Below are positions 34,401-43,178 of a DNA stretch of 64,000 nucleotides, piece after piece. The DNA comes from M3007 sp964484205 (GTDB lineage: Bacteria > Bacteroidota > Bacteroidia > Chitinophagales > Saprospiraceae). Below the pieces are notes generated by a model that saw only the letters and a list, made by a program, of their open reading frames with translations, searched no databases and was not told the origin of the DNA. Within the stretch, counting starts at the first letter, position 1, and every line of letters begins with the position of its first letter. Position numbers and translations under genes: made by a program. The stretch is from the NCBI GenBank assembly GCA_964484205.1, contig CAZAEZ010000013.1, positions 1 through 64,000 on the forward strand, given 5' to 3'.

Positions 34401-35294
34401 GGCAACCAGCAGCAAGGCATCGATAGCTGTGTCGTGCTCCACTAACTCGGAAGCGTAGGAGAACTGGGCAAAGTCCGGGGCAAATACGGCATAGTCACGC
34501 AAATCCACTTCAGAGCCGGTTTGTTCCACATACTCCAAAATATCGTGATAAGGTAACAGCAAGCCTTCGTTTTCATCTGGGGTGAGGGTGTGTTGTACAC
34601 AGCGGTCCCAAGGATGCCCCCGGTGGCCATTGTAACCTGCCGGAAATTCGTAATGCAGAATCGGACCAATCGGCTTGCGCACTTTGGCGATCCCGACGAG
34701 CACCCGCTCGTTAGGCTCAGAAAGCGGGGTATGCTTGCTGTAAAAAAAGATGAGCGACTCCCGAGGCTTCAGGCAGCCAAAAAATGCATCCAACAGTATT
34801 TGCTGGTTATGCGGGTGCTGTACCCAGATATTGCCTTCAAAGCCGAGCTGCTGATCTATTTCCTCTTCCAGTTCTGGTTTGTAGTCCAATTCATAAGTAA
34901 ATGCTTTTTCTGAGAAATGTGGATACGGATTTTTGGCCTTTTCCTTCATCATCCACAAGAACGGCACCGCATTGAAGGAGTACGGCCGGTGGTGGTAGGT
35001 GCCGGGCAGGTAGTCGTGGAACATCAGATTAATATCCGTCCAGGCATGCTTGAGTGGCCGGGTGAAATCTGCCGGCGACATAAACAAGCCCTTCTCGCTC
35101 ACGCAAGGCGGCATGTTGTCTTCGCCGATCGGCCGGTCAGCAGGCTCCTTATCCGGTTCTTTGCGCTGGTCGATCAGTGGCAAAATGCGGCAAAAAGAAT
35201 TGTCCAGCACATTGCAGCAGGTGCGCCCGTTCCAGCGGTTATCGTGCCAGGGCACGCGAGCGGAGAGGTGTTTGGTGGGGAGCGTTTTTTCCAT
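31473..35294 (-). CDS. RecD-like SF1 helicase with C-terminal PD-(D/E)XK nuclease
   Basis: A 1,273-residue protein. The first ~600 residues match no domain I recognise. A helicase core follows with Walker A IGPAGSGKTT (about residue 650), IIIDEASML (motif II), LVGDYRQLPPIG (motif III), a late KAQGSGFKKVFFV motif and a TALTRQEDKIIIL motif VI, as in RecD2/viral SF1 helicases. The last ~130 residues look like a PD-(D/E)XK nuclease: SKSEVIIANCL, then IKPDFTIEDL and FYWEHLGM, with acidic residues at the expected spacing. It probably unwinds and cuts DNA. It is 28 bp upstream of the PLD/Ig gene and 36 bp after the CBS gene, so co-transcribed. Confidence 0.8.
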   Translation of the reverse strand: MEKTLPTKHLSARVPWHDNRWNGRTCCNVLDNSFCRILPLIDQRKEPDKEPADRPIGEDNMPPCVSEKGLFMSPADFTRPLKHAWTDINLMFHDYLPGTYHHRPYSFNAVPFLWMMKEKAKNPYPHFSEKAFTYELDYKPELEEEIDQQLGFEGNIWVQHPHNQQILLDAFFGCLKPRESLIFFYSKHTPLSEPNERVLVGIAKVRKPIGPILHYEFPAGYNGHRGHPWDRCVQHTLTPDENEGLLLPYHDILEYVEQTGSEVDLRDYAVFAPDFAQFSYASELVEHDTAIDALLLVAESIRKSAALLGRSFEQELAWVDAEISRIWDMRGAFPGMGPVLSAMKIENGNSLAWEIEKYLLDKDGDLLQTDPWDIFEQALDQPETYFSSPRAIYLFNATTKRIWKSTPAKKKAYYTLLSRCQLNNFQAEYLLGKALELFESLDSVLENFYLIYEKTRLTEAGITFRQVDKALLPPEEFAEKFPPPPSTRLTDKLDERRSRALCIWILEEASMEGHTLLPFSDILQRINEKSLENSAAFPINEDILQSYAELDFFKEELNWIAPDKTNKTPFLKLFRLQEVRNVICKKLNFDRIRNQPYPIERDWLKTINESAEFKDKPLDTNAADYGTELLARREKAEALRVMTQYRFSVLIGPAGSGKTTLLKILESLPEFKGNLLKLAPTGKARVKLGSDGKTVAQFLYPHRYHGLTGRYFLNDEAPRSSAARNIIIDEASMLTEEQLAAIFDNLGAMDRIILVGDYRQLPPIGTGRPFGDIIQVLKPDAFEDPEIRFGPGFAELKQIRRQVSSPDDQRWDVALSQCFSDEPAEDSFETFRQLAAGLVKSDHIRLEKWYASQDFQELFKRILKEELGIEGDDELKAFNRTLGAVDSGDYQYFNYGYSEKKIEDWQILSPVNGMGYGVKEINKYVQNTYRKNYIELALNAKREGAEWHNARKIAKPKGNDGIVYGDKVINLRNMNWGERNHINPYVKKKEALNYIANGEIGVVSGHWRKKGEKSNGEPNVQIAFSTQPGYEYVFWPDNFESDRRNSYSIELAYAITVHKAQGSGFKKVFFVLPARGRILSRELLYTALTRQEDKIIILHQGEFRDFLRLASTENSATAERYTNLFSLPELRQYKNRWYDVNYVNISERGEPMISKSEVIIANCLNKYKRQLTYSYEDKLRLEAEERTIKPDFTIEDLDTGRIFYWEHLGMMTRKDYRKKWLKKLEGYHKDGFVLHTEATSTDDKVLIITEDNPSGGIDSSYIDGLVRDMILDG

Positions 35295-35330
35295 AGGGTT
35301 GGCTATTTTTTGGTCAGTAGCTTAATCTAT

Positions 35331-36371
35331 CTATTTGAGAATTGAATTTATTGAAGCCAGAAATTTTACTGTCTGACGCAACAACTCCAAATCTTTTTCA
35401 TCTATTCCATCTGGCGCAAAATGCATAACCTCATTCCGTATTTGTCGTATCTCATTGAGCTGATTGATGAACATCTTCCGATCGATATTCATACCTAGTT
35501 TCAAAAAATTATTCTCATTCTCAATTATTCTGATGTAGGCGCCAAAATTCAAATCATCAAGATCATTTACATCTTTGTCTGCATCATTGGGGTCTATGGC
35601 TTTACTAATCTGTTCTTTAGTGAACTTGCCAGAAAGTAACTTCCTTAAGTGATTCTCAATTTGTTCGATGATAAGAAATGGCTCTGCTAGAGTGATAAAC
35701 TGTTCCCCTAAATCAGTTACTGTGATAATCCCGGTAATCGAGTTTTCTTTAGTTTTTGACTTCACAAGCACGACCTCTTTTTCCAAAATATGTTTTACTG
35801 CGTCAAACAAAGGCGTAGTGTCTTCCAAGGTGAGGACATCCTCTTTACAGTCCATCACTGTATCACAATTTTTGCCAAGTGCCAAGGCACGTCCAATAGA
35901 ACGCCAACTAATCAACCCTTCAACATTGCGCTGACCTGAAAGAATAGGCAACTGGGAAAAATCATGACTCATCATTAGGTGAATGGCTGTACTCAGCTTC
36001 GTGTCGCGCGTAACCGAAATTAACCCCAACCCCTTTTCATTTTCCTGAACTTGGGTAAGATTAGCTGCTCGTAACATACTTATCCGAGGAGTCGGGTCGT
36101 TATCGTCGGTACCCTGCGACTTATTATTTTTAGCATGCACTTTAGGCTTCGGGCGGAGCTTTATTTCGCCATAAATCCATGCACTCTCAAAGGATGGTTC
36201 GGTAAAGACCTCATGCTTGTCAAGCAACGCATTGACTGTCTCAATGACTCTCCACCCACGTCTTTTGACTCCAAACAACCTGAGCATGTCTTTAGGTGTA
36301 GTAGTGAATGCTTTGTTCGATTGGCGAACATGGGTTATAAGTTCTTCTAATGTCGTAGGTTTATCTTGCAT
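35331..36371 (-). CDS. CBS-pair protein with C-terminal HEPN-like helices
   Basis: A 346-residue protein. An N-terminal winged-helix-like region (about 1-75) is followed by two CBS repeats (about 105-235: GLGLISVTRDTKLSTAIHLMM and DFSQLPIL, then VLTLEDTTPLFDAVKHIL). CBS pairs usually bind adenine nucleotides. The C-terminal ~110 residues are all-helical and include RQIRNEVMHF, an R-N-x3-H motif typical of HEPN domains, many of which are RNases. The combination suggests a nucleotide-sensing HEPN effector or regulator. It lies 44 bp downstream of the methylase and 36 bp upstream of the RecD-like helicase. RNase activity is inference only. Confidence 0.65.
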   Translation of the reverse strand: MQDKPTTLEELITHVRQSNKAFTTTPKDMLRLFGVKRRGWRVIETVNALLDKHEVFTEPSFESAWIYGEIKLRPKPKVHAKNNKSQGTDDNDPTPRISMLRAANLTQVQENEKGLGLISVTRDTKLSTAIHLMMSHDFSQLPILSGQRNVEGLISWRSIGRALALGKNCDTVMDCKEDVLTLEDTTPLFDAVKHILEKEVVLVKSKTKENSITGIITVTDLGEQFITLAEPFLIIEQIENHLRKLLSGKFTKEQISKAIDPNDADKDVNDLDDLNFGAYIRIIENENNFLKLGMNIDRKMFINQLNEIRQIRNEVMHFAPDGIDEKDLELLRQTVKFLASINSILK

Positions 36372-36415
36372 TACATGTTGGTTTTTGTAAAATGCTCTAT
36401 TTGTGTGTCTTGTCC

Positions 36416-39400
36416 CTAAAACAGCTCCCCCTGCTCCCCGTCCGAACTCCCTCCAGCCTTTTTGCCACTAGCAGATTTTTTCTTCCCCTTCCCATGCAAC
36501 CCCCGTGCCACTTCCTCCCCATAGATCTGATGGTTGAGCTCCAAGAGCCGCTTAAGCACCTCCCGCCGGGCCTCCGGGTGTATCGTAAAGCGCACCCGGT
36601 CATTCTCCGGCAGATAATCCACCGCATAGAAATCGTGCCGCAGGTCGATATCAGTCCAGCCATAAGCCTCCAGCACCGCCTGATCCATTTCCACATGCAG
36701 CGCCCGCAAGCGATGGATGCCTGCCAGCGCCTGCTCCAGGCTGTAGGTAGCTTCCTCGCTGCTCTCCAGGTGGCGGACCAGCTTGGCTACGTCTTTGCCG
36801 TATTGCTTTTCGATGGCCTTGGGCGGGAGGGCAGCTAGTGAGCCTGCCTGCTCGGACTCTGGGAGTTTCTGGGCATGGAAGAGGTTGTAGGTGTCAGTTA
36901 AAGCGAGTTGAATGCCCAATAATAACGCTCTTCGAAAACTGTGTAATTGCCTGCCTACTTCTTCAATTAAAATTCGGTTACTTTCATTGATTTTTTGAGG
37001 AAAACAAAAATTGTCAAAACAATTTCCTGTTGAATATTGAATTGTCGTCCCACCCATAGAAGTTTTATTCTTCCAGGCCCATTCAACATGAAAGCTTGAC
37101 TGTAGGATTGTAAAATCATAAAAAGAGCCAAATTTGAACACTATGCACTTTACAGAAAAAATGAAATCGTTCTTGACAAATACAGGTATTACATACTTTC
37201 CAGTTTGTGCCATAACAAGAACTTTTTCATGTTTTTCTATAGATTTATAAAGTTCTTCACGGGGCCTTTGAAAAAGCCACCAATTTTCTTGAGCAAAACT
37301 ATCCGTAGTTAAGTTATCACGTACTGGTTTTACAAGTTCCTTAATTCTTTGAAAACAGAGAGGATAATTTTGAGACTCTTCTTTACTCCAGTCAAAAAAA
37401 TTAATTACCCACCTATTTGATTCTTGGTAAATATTGTTTACAATATCATCGCCAGTTAAATATCGATAAATCACTTTTCGATATTTTTCATCTGTCTGGA
37501 TAATTGAATGCATTTCAGATTCACTCAAGACAAATCCTTCTCCATAAACTTTTGTACCGGTGAATACATTTCCGTCATTCTGTTTTAATGGCTTGCTAGG
37601 GGTTGACTCCATATTGTCATCCAGGAAAGAAGAAATATTTTTAACAGTTTTCCCATTGAGAAATTTTGGAATATAATTCGACTTACTTACGCTCAAAAGC
37701 GTCACCTGTGTTTTAGCTTTTCCTGGCCATTTTATAGATTTATTTACAAAGTGGATATCTCCACCATCTTTTAAAAGCATCTCAAGTCCTCCTATTCTGG
37801 TGTCACCCTCTGAAATTGTATCAGTTGTTATGATTGAAACTATACCTTTAATAATATTGAAAGATCTTCTCAAAAAGTAAGCAACTAGGTCACATCTATC
37901 CTTAGCATTTGGGTAGTTTGTATGTATATAATTTAGCAAACTATTTCCGTGGAATGTTGATATTCGTGTTCCACCAAGGTATGGCGGATTTCCCACCACA
38001 CAATCAAATCCACCGGCCCCCTCCCGGCCTCCCCCAACAGGGGAGGAGAACACCTCCGGGAACTCCAAAAACCAATGAAAAAACCGTCGCTCCGCACCCA
38101 CTCCTACGGCCTTTGCAGCCGCCTGCGTTTGCAGGGCTTTGCGGCCGCTGCTGTAGTCCCGGAAGTCCTTTTCGGTGCTGAGGTACAGCTCATTTTCCGG
38201 CGTTTTGGGGATAAAGAACTGAGCAGTGGCGAGGTCGGCTAATTGTCTCAGGCGCCACCACTGGGCGCCGGTACGCAGTTTTTCGTAGTGCCGGCGTTTG
38301 GCTTCCACGGCTTGCACGGTGTTTTCTTCCAGGGTATCCAAGCTTATCCAGTCGGCGCCGAGGGCGGAGAGGCGTTGCAGCAGTTCGGCCTGGTTGGCTT
38401 TGCGGATGGCTTCCATGCCTTTGCGGGCTTCTTTGTTGGCCTTGCGCAGGCGTGAGGCTACCTCCTTGTCGTCGCCGGGCAGGGTTTTGAACGCTTCGTC
38501 GGGGATGCCCCGGTCCAGGTCTTCGGCCCGGCCTACGCCCACGATGGCGTCGCCGCAGCGGATGCGGTGGTCGAGGAAGTTGAGCGGCTGGCCGGGATTG
38601 TGGGCTTCGAGCCAGAGGGCCACCTTGCAGAGCTCCACGGCCAGCGGGTTTTTGTCCACCCCATAGATGCAGTGCTGCACCACCTCGCGCAGGGCGCGGC
38701 GGTAGGGCGCGGGCGCGGGCTGGTCTTCCTGGGTGCGGGCCCGGGCAAGTTGCAGCGCGATGCGGCGCGCGGCTGCCAGCAGAATATGCCCTGAGCCGCA
38801 GGCCACGTCGGCTACCTTCAGGGTCAGCAGGCTTTCGCCCGAGTGGTCTTGCTTCAGCCTGTCTTCAATGAGGTAGTCCAGCGAGTGTTTTATCAGCGGG
38901 TGCACCAGTTCATCCGGGGTGTAGTGCGAGCCGGAGCTGCTGCGCTCTGTACCTTTTTCGAAGCGAAATTCCCAGGGTTGGGTATGCACGGCGGGCTGGT
39001 ACTCCAGCAGGCCTTCGTACACCGAGCCAAACTCCTCCACATCCAGCCCGGCGTAGTTCACCCGGATAATCTGCCGCTGCTCATTCTCGAAGGCCGAGAG
39101 GTGGAACAGCGCGCGCAGCAGGCTTTCGTTGTCAAGCCGGCACTGGCCAAGGTGGGTAAGGGCATGGCTGGAGAACAGATCGCCGGCCAGGGGCGCGATA
39201 CCGAGCGCTTTCCCATGGTCGCCAGCCTGGAACAGCCGGAAGGTTTGCAGTAGACCGTCCCAGAGGTCGCTGTAGCGCTGCTGGTCGTACAGGCGTTTTT
39301 CGGCCAGCAGGCGCAGGCGCTGTACGGCGTAGTAACGGTAGTAGATTTGGCGGCGGGCGGTATCCTGGGGCTCGAGGACTTGCCCGGCTTCCGGCTCGGG

Positions 39401-40303
39401 GTAGATGAGGTTGCGCTCTTCGGTTACCATTAGGAAAAGCAGGCGATAGATGAGGCGCAGCAGTTCGTCGTAATATTGGTTAGGGCTGATTTGCTTGCTG
39501 GCCAGGGCCGCGCGCAGGGCACCATTGTCGGGGTGTTTCAAGAATCCGTTGGCAAAGGTCAGGATGGCGTATTCCACGCTGCCGGCCAGTTTTTCGCGGA
39601 TGCGGGAGCCGGCGGCCAGGGAGTCGGTATGGTAGCGCTCAATGAGCGAGCCGGGCGCATCGGTGGCGGTGCGGGGCATGCGGCTGGCGTGCAGCAGGCG
39701 GTACAGCAGGGCAAAGTCGGCGTAGCGGTCTTCCTCGAGTATTTTGGTCAGGTCAAATTCGAGGTAGGAGAGGCGGGTGAGACGCGAGCTGTCGCGCAGC
39801 AGGCGCAGTTGGGCGCCGTTGGTCACCAGTCCGTATACATGTTCGGTAAGGTTGAGGTATTCCTGCACCAGGGCATGGGGGCTCATGCTGCTGCGGCCGT
39901 CGGGTTTTTTATCCAGGCTTTCGCGGATGCCAGCGATATGCACGGGCAGGCCATCGAGATTGGCAGCGCCGTGGCTGATGCGGTAGGTTTTGCCGTTGAG
40001 GGCGATTTCGGCGGAGGGCTCCAGTTTGTAGCCCAGGTAATCCAGGAAATCTGCCATCCAGTATTTGATGGTTTCCTTGCGGCCGGTATCGCCGGGTTTG
40101 AGTTTTTCCAGGCGGCGGTTAAAAATCTGGTACTGGTCTTTCACGTCGGCCCAGGCGCGTTGGATCTCGTCGCGCACCTTGGCGTTGGGCTCAAGCCAGA
40201 AGTCTTTGGGCGCCTGTCCGGCGCCTTGCGGGTCGTTCTGGATTTGGGTCAGCAGTTCGGCCGAGAGGATGTTGCCCTGGAGCTGTATAGCGTGGAATTG
40301 CAT
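36416..40303 (-). CDS. DrmMI/PglX-like adenine-specific DNA methyltransferase (Eco57I group)
   Basis: A 1,295-residue protein of the Eco57I/PglX class. The SAM-binding motif I is VADVACGSGHILLAAA (about 498-512), preceded by GSHYTPDELV, and catalytic motif IV is GNPPYLGG (about 771). A target-recognition region fills about residues 780-1130, and a helical C terminus follows. No separate nuclease motif is evident, so it probably modifies host DNA for self-recognition. DISARM class 1 encodes such a methylase next to a DrmD helicase, which is the case here (22-bp gap). The target-recognition part (about 36950-37980) is much more AT-rich than the flanks, suggesting domain exchange. Confidence 0.83.
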   Translation of the reverse strand: MQFHAIQLQGNILSAELLTQIQNDPQGAGQAPKDFWLEPNAKVRDEIQRAWADVKDQYQIFNRRLEKLKPGDTGRKETIKYWMADFLDYLGYKLEPSAEIALNGKTYRISHGAANLDGLPVHIAGIRESLDKKPDGRSSMSPHALVQEYLNLTEHVYGLVTNGAQLRLLRDSSRLTRLSYLEFDLTKILEEDRYADFALLYRLLHASRMPRTATDAPGSLIERYHTDSLAAGSRIREKLAGSVEYAILTFANGFLKHPDNGALRAALASKQISPNQYYDELLRLIYRLLFLMVTEERNLIYPEPEAGQVLEPQDTARRQIYYRYYAVQRLRLLAEKRLYDQQRYSDLWDGLLQTFRLFQAGDHGKALGIAPLAGDLFSSHALTHLGQCRLDNESLLRALFHLSAFENEQRQIIRVNYAGLDVEEFGSVYEGLLEYQPAVHTQPWEFRFEKGTERSSSGSHYTPDELVHPLIKHSLDYLIEDRLKQDHSGESLLTLKVADVACGSGHILLAAARRIALQLARARTQEDQPAPAPYRRALREVVQHCIYGVDKNPLAVELCKVALWLEAHNPGQPLNFLDHRIRCGDAIVGVGRAEDLDRGIPDEAFKTLPGDDKEVASRLRKANKEARKGMEAIRKANQAELLQRLSALGADWISLDTLEENTVQAVEAKRRHYEKLRTGAQWWRLRQLADLATAQFFIPKTPENELYLSTEKDFRDYSSGRKALQTQAAAKAVGVGAERRFFHWFLEFPEVFSSPVGGGREGAGGFDCVVGNPPYLGGTRISTFHGNSLLNYIHTNYPNAKDRCDLVAYFLRRSFNIIKGIVSIITTDTISEGDTRIGGLEMLLKDGGDIHFVNKSIKWPGKAKTQVTLLSVSKSNYIPKFLNGKTVKNISSFLDDNMESTPSKPLKQNDGNVFTGTKVYGEGFVLSESEMHSIIQTDEKYRKVIYRYLTGDDIVNNIYQESNRWVINFFDWSKEESQNYPLCFQRIKELVKPVRDNLTTDSFAQENWWLFQRPREELYKSIEKHEKVLVMAQTGKYVIPVFVKNDFIFSVKCIVFKFGSFYDFTILQSSFHVEWAWKNKTSMGGTTIQYSTGNCFDNFCFPQKINESNRILIEEVGRQLHSFRRALLLGIQLALTDTYNLFHAQKLPESEQAGSLAALPPKAIEKQYGKDVAKLVRHLESSEEATYSLEQALAGIHRLRALHVEMDQAVLEAYGWTDIDLRHDFYAVDYLPENDRVRFTIHPEARREVLKRLLELNHQIYGEEVARGLHGKGKKKSASGKKAGGSSDGEQGELF
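38021..38046. repeat. small GC-rich palindrome inserted in the methylase gene
   Basis: CCTCCCC and GGGGAGG (38028-38034 and 38040-38046) form a perfect inverted repeat with loop CAACA, embedded in a C-rich run. On the gene strand it encodes PVGGGREGAGG, a low-complexity insert just before the motif IV segment FDCVVGNPPY. It reads in frame. Such C/G-rich palindromes inside Bacteroidota genes look like short repeat insertions tolerated as linkers. Confidence 0.55.
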
Positions 40304-40325
40304 GTTCGGTGGCGTCGTTTGGGAT

Positions 40326-43178
40326 TTAGTTTTGAGTGGCGGTGTCGGGTACGAGTACGTATAAGCCCAGGAGGTCCATCGGCAGTATGGGTTCTACTAC
40401 CTGGTAGCGGTGGCCTTTGTCGAGCGCCTCGCGGAAGCGTTCGTGGGCCTCGATCAGGTGTGCGGCGCGTTCACGGGCCAGGGCTTCAAATACTGGGCTG
40501 AGGCCTTGGAGGGTAGTTGAGGCTTCCTCCAGCCAGTAGGCCTGTTCGGCCGGGGGCATGTTGGCGGAGGGTTTGGCCCGGTTGAGCAGTTCTTTGGCCT
40601 GTTCGGCTGTCAGGTGTTTGGAGGTATCAGCGGCATCGCCCTGCCAGCCCCAGAGCAGCATTTCTTCTGCCACGATCTCCTGCCGACCGCGCAGGGTGGC
40701 GATCACATTGCGCACTCGGAACTCGGCCAGTACGGTCAATTCCGTTACTTCCCGGCTGCGCAGCACACTGCTGCGGCCCACATGGAAGCGGTTGCCTTCC
40801 GGGTACAGGGCATTAGCCAGCACCATCTGGCTGAGCCGCTCTACCAGCGGGTGGTTGCGGCCGATGTAGCGGTAGCCCTCGGGGGTAGGCGACTGAAAGC
40901 TGAGCAGCGCTTCTTTTTTGCTTTCAAAAATATCGATCAGCCCACCGGGCAGGTTGTCGGTGTACAGTCGGTAGCCTTTTTTCCAGGGTTCAATCTGGGC
41001 GCCCAGGTAAGCCAGTGCCTGGCAAACAAAATCCTCCACGGTGGCTACGTCGCCAATCACGGCGTCCACCTCCTTCAGGTCAAGCTCAATATCCTGGGCT
41101 TTGATGGCGTGCTGGGCAAAAATGCTGCGGATGGCTTTTTGCTGTTCGGCAGCCAGGTCGTACGCGGCCGATACCTTTGCCTTGCTGTCAGTATACACCG
41201 TGAATTCTTTGGTATCAAAGAGGGTGCCCTGGCTGTAGTCCTGTGCGCTTTTGGGGTTGAGCAGGGTGGCGTTCAGCACCGCGTCAATAATGGTCTGGCT
41301 GTTTTCGGGGAAGGGTACAGAGATGCCCAGTTGTTCGCGGATTTCGCGGGCTTTTTGGAGCAGCACTTTCAGTACAATGCCGTCCATAGGGTTGTCTTCG
41401 CCGTAGAGCAGCCCGATACGGACTTCCGGGGCAGCTTGGCCGAAGCGGTCTACCCGGCCCTCGCGTTGTTCGAGCCGGTTGGGGTTCCAGGGCAGGTCGT
41501 AGTGCAGCACGGCAGTAAAAAGGTGCTGCAGGTTGATGCCTTCAGACAGGCAGTCGGTGGCCACCAACACGCGTTGTTTGTGTTCTTTCAGGGCTTCCAC
41601 GCGCTCGCGGCGCGCCTCGTCGTCGAGCTCGGAGGTGACGCTTTCCACGACAACACTTTTGGGCAAAGCGCTGCGCAGAATATCGCCCAGGTATTTGGCT
41701 GTTTCAATGTAGCGGCAATATAGAATGGGATTGTAGCCTTCCGCCAGCCAGGCGCGGACGGCTTTCAGGGCTTCGGCGGCTTTGTGGTCGGTTTCGGTAC
41801 CGCGCAGTTGATCCATTTGAGCGGCCAACTCCTGAAAGCGCCTGGCCTGGCTGTCGGTCCAGGTGTTTTTATCCAACAATTGTGTCGGTTCGCTATCGCC
41901 TTCTTCGCCAAAATCCGAGTCGCTGACGGGGTTGGACTGGGCCTCGTTTTCTACGTCGCTTTCCGCTTCGGTTTTTCCGGCGCGGTTTTGCAACATCAGC
42001 GCTCCGGCGGCCGGCGAAGATATAATGCCACGCAGGAGGGCCAGGGCCGTCCAGTACTGGATGCGCTGGGAGCGGTTTACCGGCTGGCCGATGCCTTTGA
42101 TCATGTCCTGCACGAAGTTAAAGATGTCCCAGTAGGCCTCTTTGTAAGCAGCGCTGAGTTGGTAGGGTATTTCAGCCGGAATGCGTTTTGGGAAGGGGTT
42201 TTCCTCGTCCATCCAGCGTTCGATATCGGCACGGCGGCGCTGCACGAAATGGCTGGCGATGGTGCGGCGGGTTTTTTCCTCGGCGTTTGACAGGTTCAGC
42301 GCTTCAAATTCCGGCTTTAACAGGCCCAGCAGCGATTGAAACTCGCCTTGCTTGCCGCTGTGCGGTGTGGCGGTGAGCAGGATGAGGTGTTGGTTGGGTT
42401 TCTCGGCTATTTTTTTGAGCAGGTTATGGCGTTGGTGCTGGCTCTCGTGGGCGCCTTGCGGGTGTGCGCAGGTGTGTGCTTCATCCACGATGACCAGTTC
42501 GGGACATTCATGCACAAACTCCTGCCGGCGGTAGTCCGATTTGATGTAGTCAATCGAAATGACCTGAAAGGGGAAATAATGGTAAATGTTGGCGTCGCCG
42601 TACATTTTGCGGTCCAGTTGTGCCGCGGTGCTGGATCGGATGATTTCGGCTTCGATACCGAATTTGTCCAGTAACTCTTGTTTCCATTGTTCGCAGAGGT
42701 GGGGTAAGCATACTACGGCAAAACGTTTGATCACACCGCGGTCGAGCATTTCCCGCACGATCATCAGGGCTTCGATGGTTTTGCCGATACCCACGTCGTC
42801 GGCGATCAGCAGGCGCACGGGATTTTCCTGGCGCAGGGCCATGATGAGCGGTACCATCTGGTAAGCGCGGGGCCGGAAAGAGAATTTGCCAATGGAGCGG
42901 AATGGGCCGGCCGCGTTGCGGAACGACAGCCGGGAGGCATTGAACAGCAGCTTGGCTGATGCAAAATCGCCCAGGTCAGCCTTTCCCGGCAAGGGGAAGG
43001 TGGCGGGCTCCGGTTGTTCGTCTCCAGCCTGTAAGGGTAGATACACACCTGTAAGTTCGTCTTCCGTGCCGCCCAGAGGTTTTAAGAGTAGTAGGTCGGT
43101 ATCAGCAGTGGGCATCACGATCCAGTCGCGCTGGCGGAGCCGGACAAGAGAGCCTGGGTTGAAATGCATAGGGTTCAT
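40326..43178 (-). CDS. DrmD-like SNF2/SF2 helicase
   Basis: A 950-residue helicase. Its N terminus (FNPGSLVRLRQRDWIVMP, then LLLKPLGGTEDELTGVYLPL) is the pattern I associate with DISARM DrmD proteins. The helicase core has DDVGIGKTIEA (about 128-137), VIVDEAHTCAHP, LLTATPHSGK, LVATDCLSEGINLQ and QREGRVDRFGQ, as in Snf2-like translocases. The ATG at 43178 overlaps the upstream gene's TGA as ATGA, which fixes the start and implies translational coupling. It probably translocates on duplex DNA. It is followed 22 bp later by the methylase, the order found in DISARM class 1. Confidence 0.83.
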   Translation of the reverse strand: MNPMHFNPGSLVRLRQRDWIVMPTADTDLLLLKPLGGTEDELTGVYLPLQAGDEQPEPATFPLPGKADLGDFASAKLLFNASRLSFRNAAGPFRSIGKFSFRPRAYQMVPLIMALRQENPVRLLIADDVGIGKTIEALMIVREMLDRGVIKRFAVVCLPHLCEQWKQELLDKFGIEAEIIRSSTAAQLDRKMYGDANIYHYFPFQVISIDYIKSDYRRQEFVHECPELVIVDEAHTCAHPQGAHESQHQRHNLLKKIAEKPNQHLILLTATPHSGKQGEFQSLLGLLKPEFEALNLSNAEEKTRRTIASHFVQRRRADIERWMDEENPFPKRIPAEIPYQLSAAYKEAYWDIFNFVQDMIKGIGQPVNRSQRIQYWTALALLRGIISSPAAGALMLQNRAGKTEAESDVENEAQSNPVSDSDFGEEGDSEPTQLLDKNTWTDSQARRFQELAAQMDQLRGTETDHKAAEALKAVRAWLAEGYNPILYCRYIETAKYLGDILRSALPKSVVVESVTSELDDEARRERVEALKEHKQRVLVATDCLSEGINLQHLFTAVLHYDLPWNPNRLEQREGRVDRFGQAAPEVRIGLLYGEDNPMDGIVLKVLLQKAREIREQLGISVPFPENSQTIIDAVLNATLLNPKSAQDYSQGTLFDTKEFTVYTDSKAKVSAAYDLAAEQQKAIRSIFAQHAIKAQDIELDLKEVDAVIGDVATVEDFVCQALAYLGAQIEPWKKGYRLYTDNLPGGLIDIFESKKEALLSFQSPTPEGYRYIGRNHPLVERLSQMVLANALYPEGNRFHVGRSSVLRSREVTELTVLAEFRVRNVIATLRGRQEIVAEEMLLWGWQGDAADTSKHLTAEQAKELLNRAKPSANMPPAEQAYWLEEASTTLQGLSPVFEALARERAAHLIEAHERFREALDKGHRYQVVEPILPMDLLGLYVLVPDTATQN

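Noticed and set aside
36416..40303. Calling the methylase part of a BREX system
   Set aside because: PglX is similar, but no PglZ phosphatase, BrxC ATPase or BrxL gene was seen in the window.
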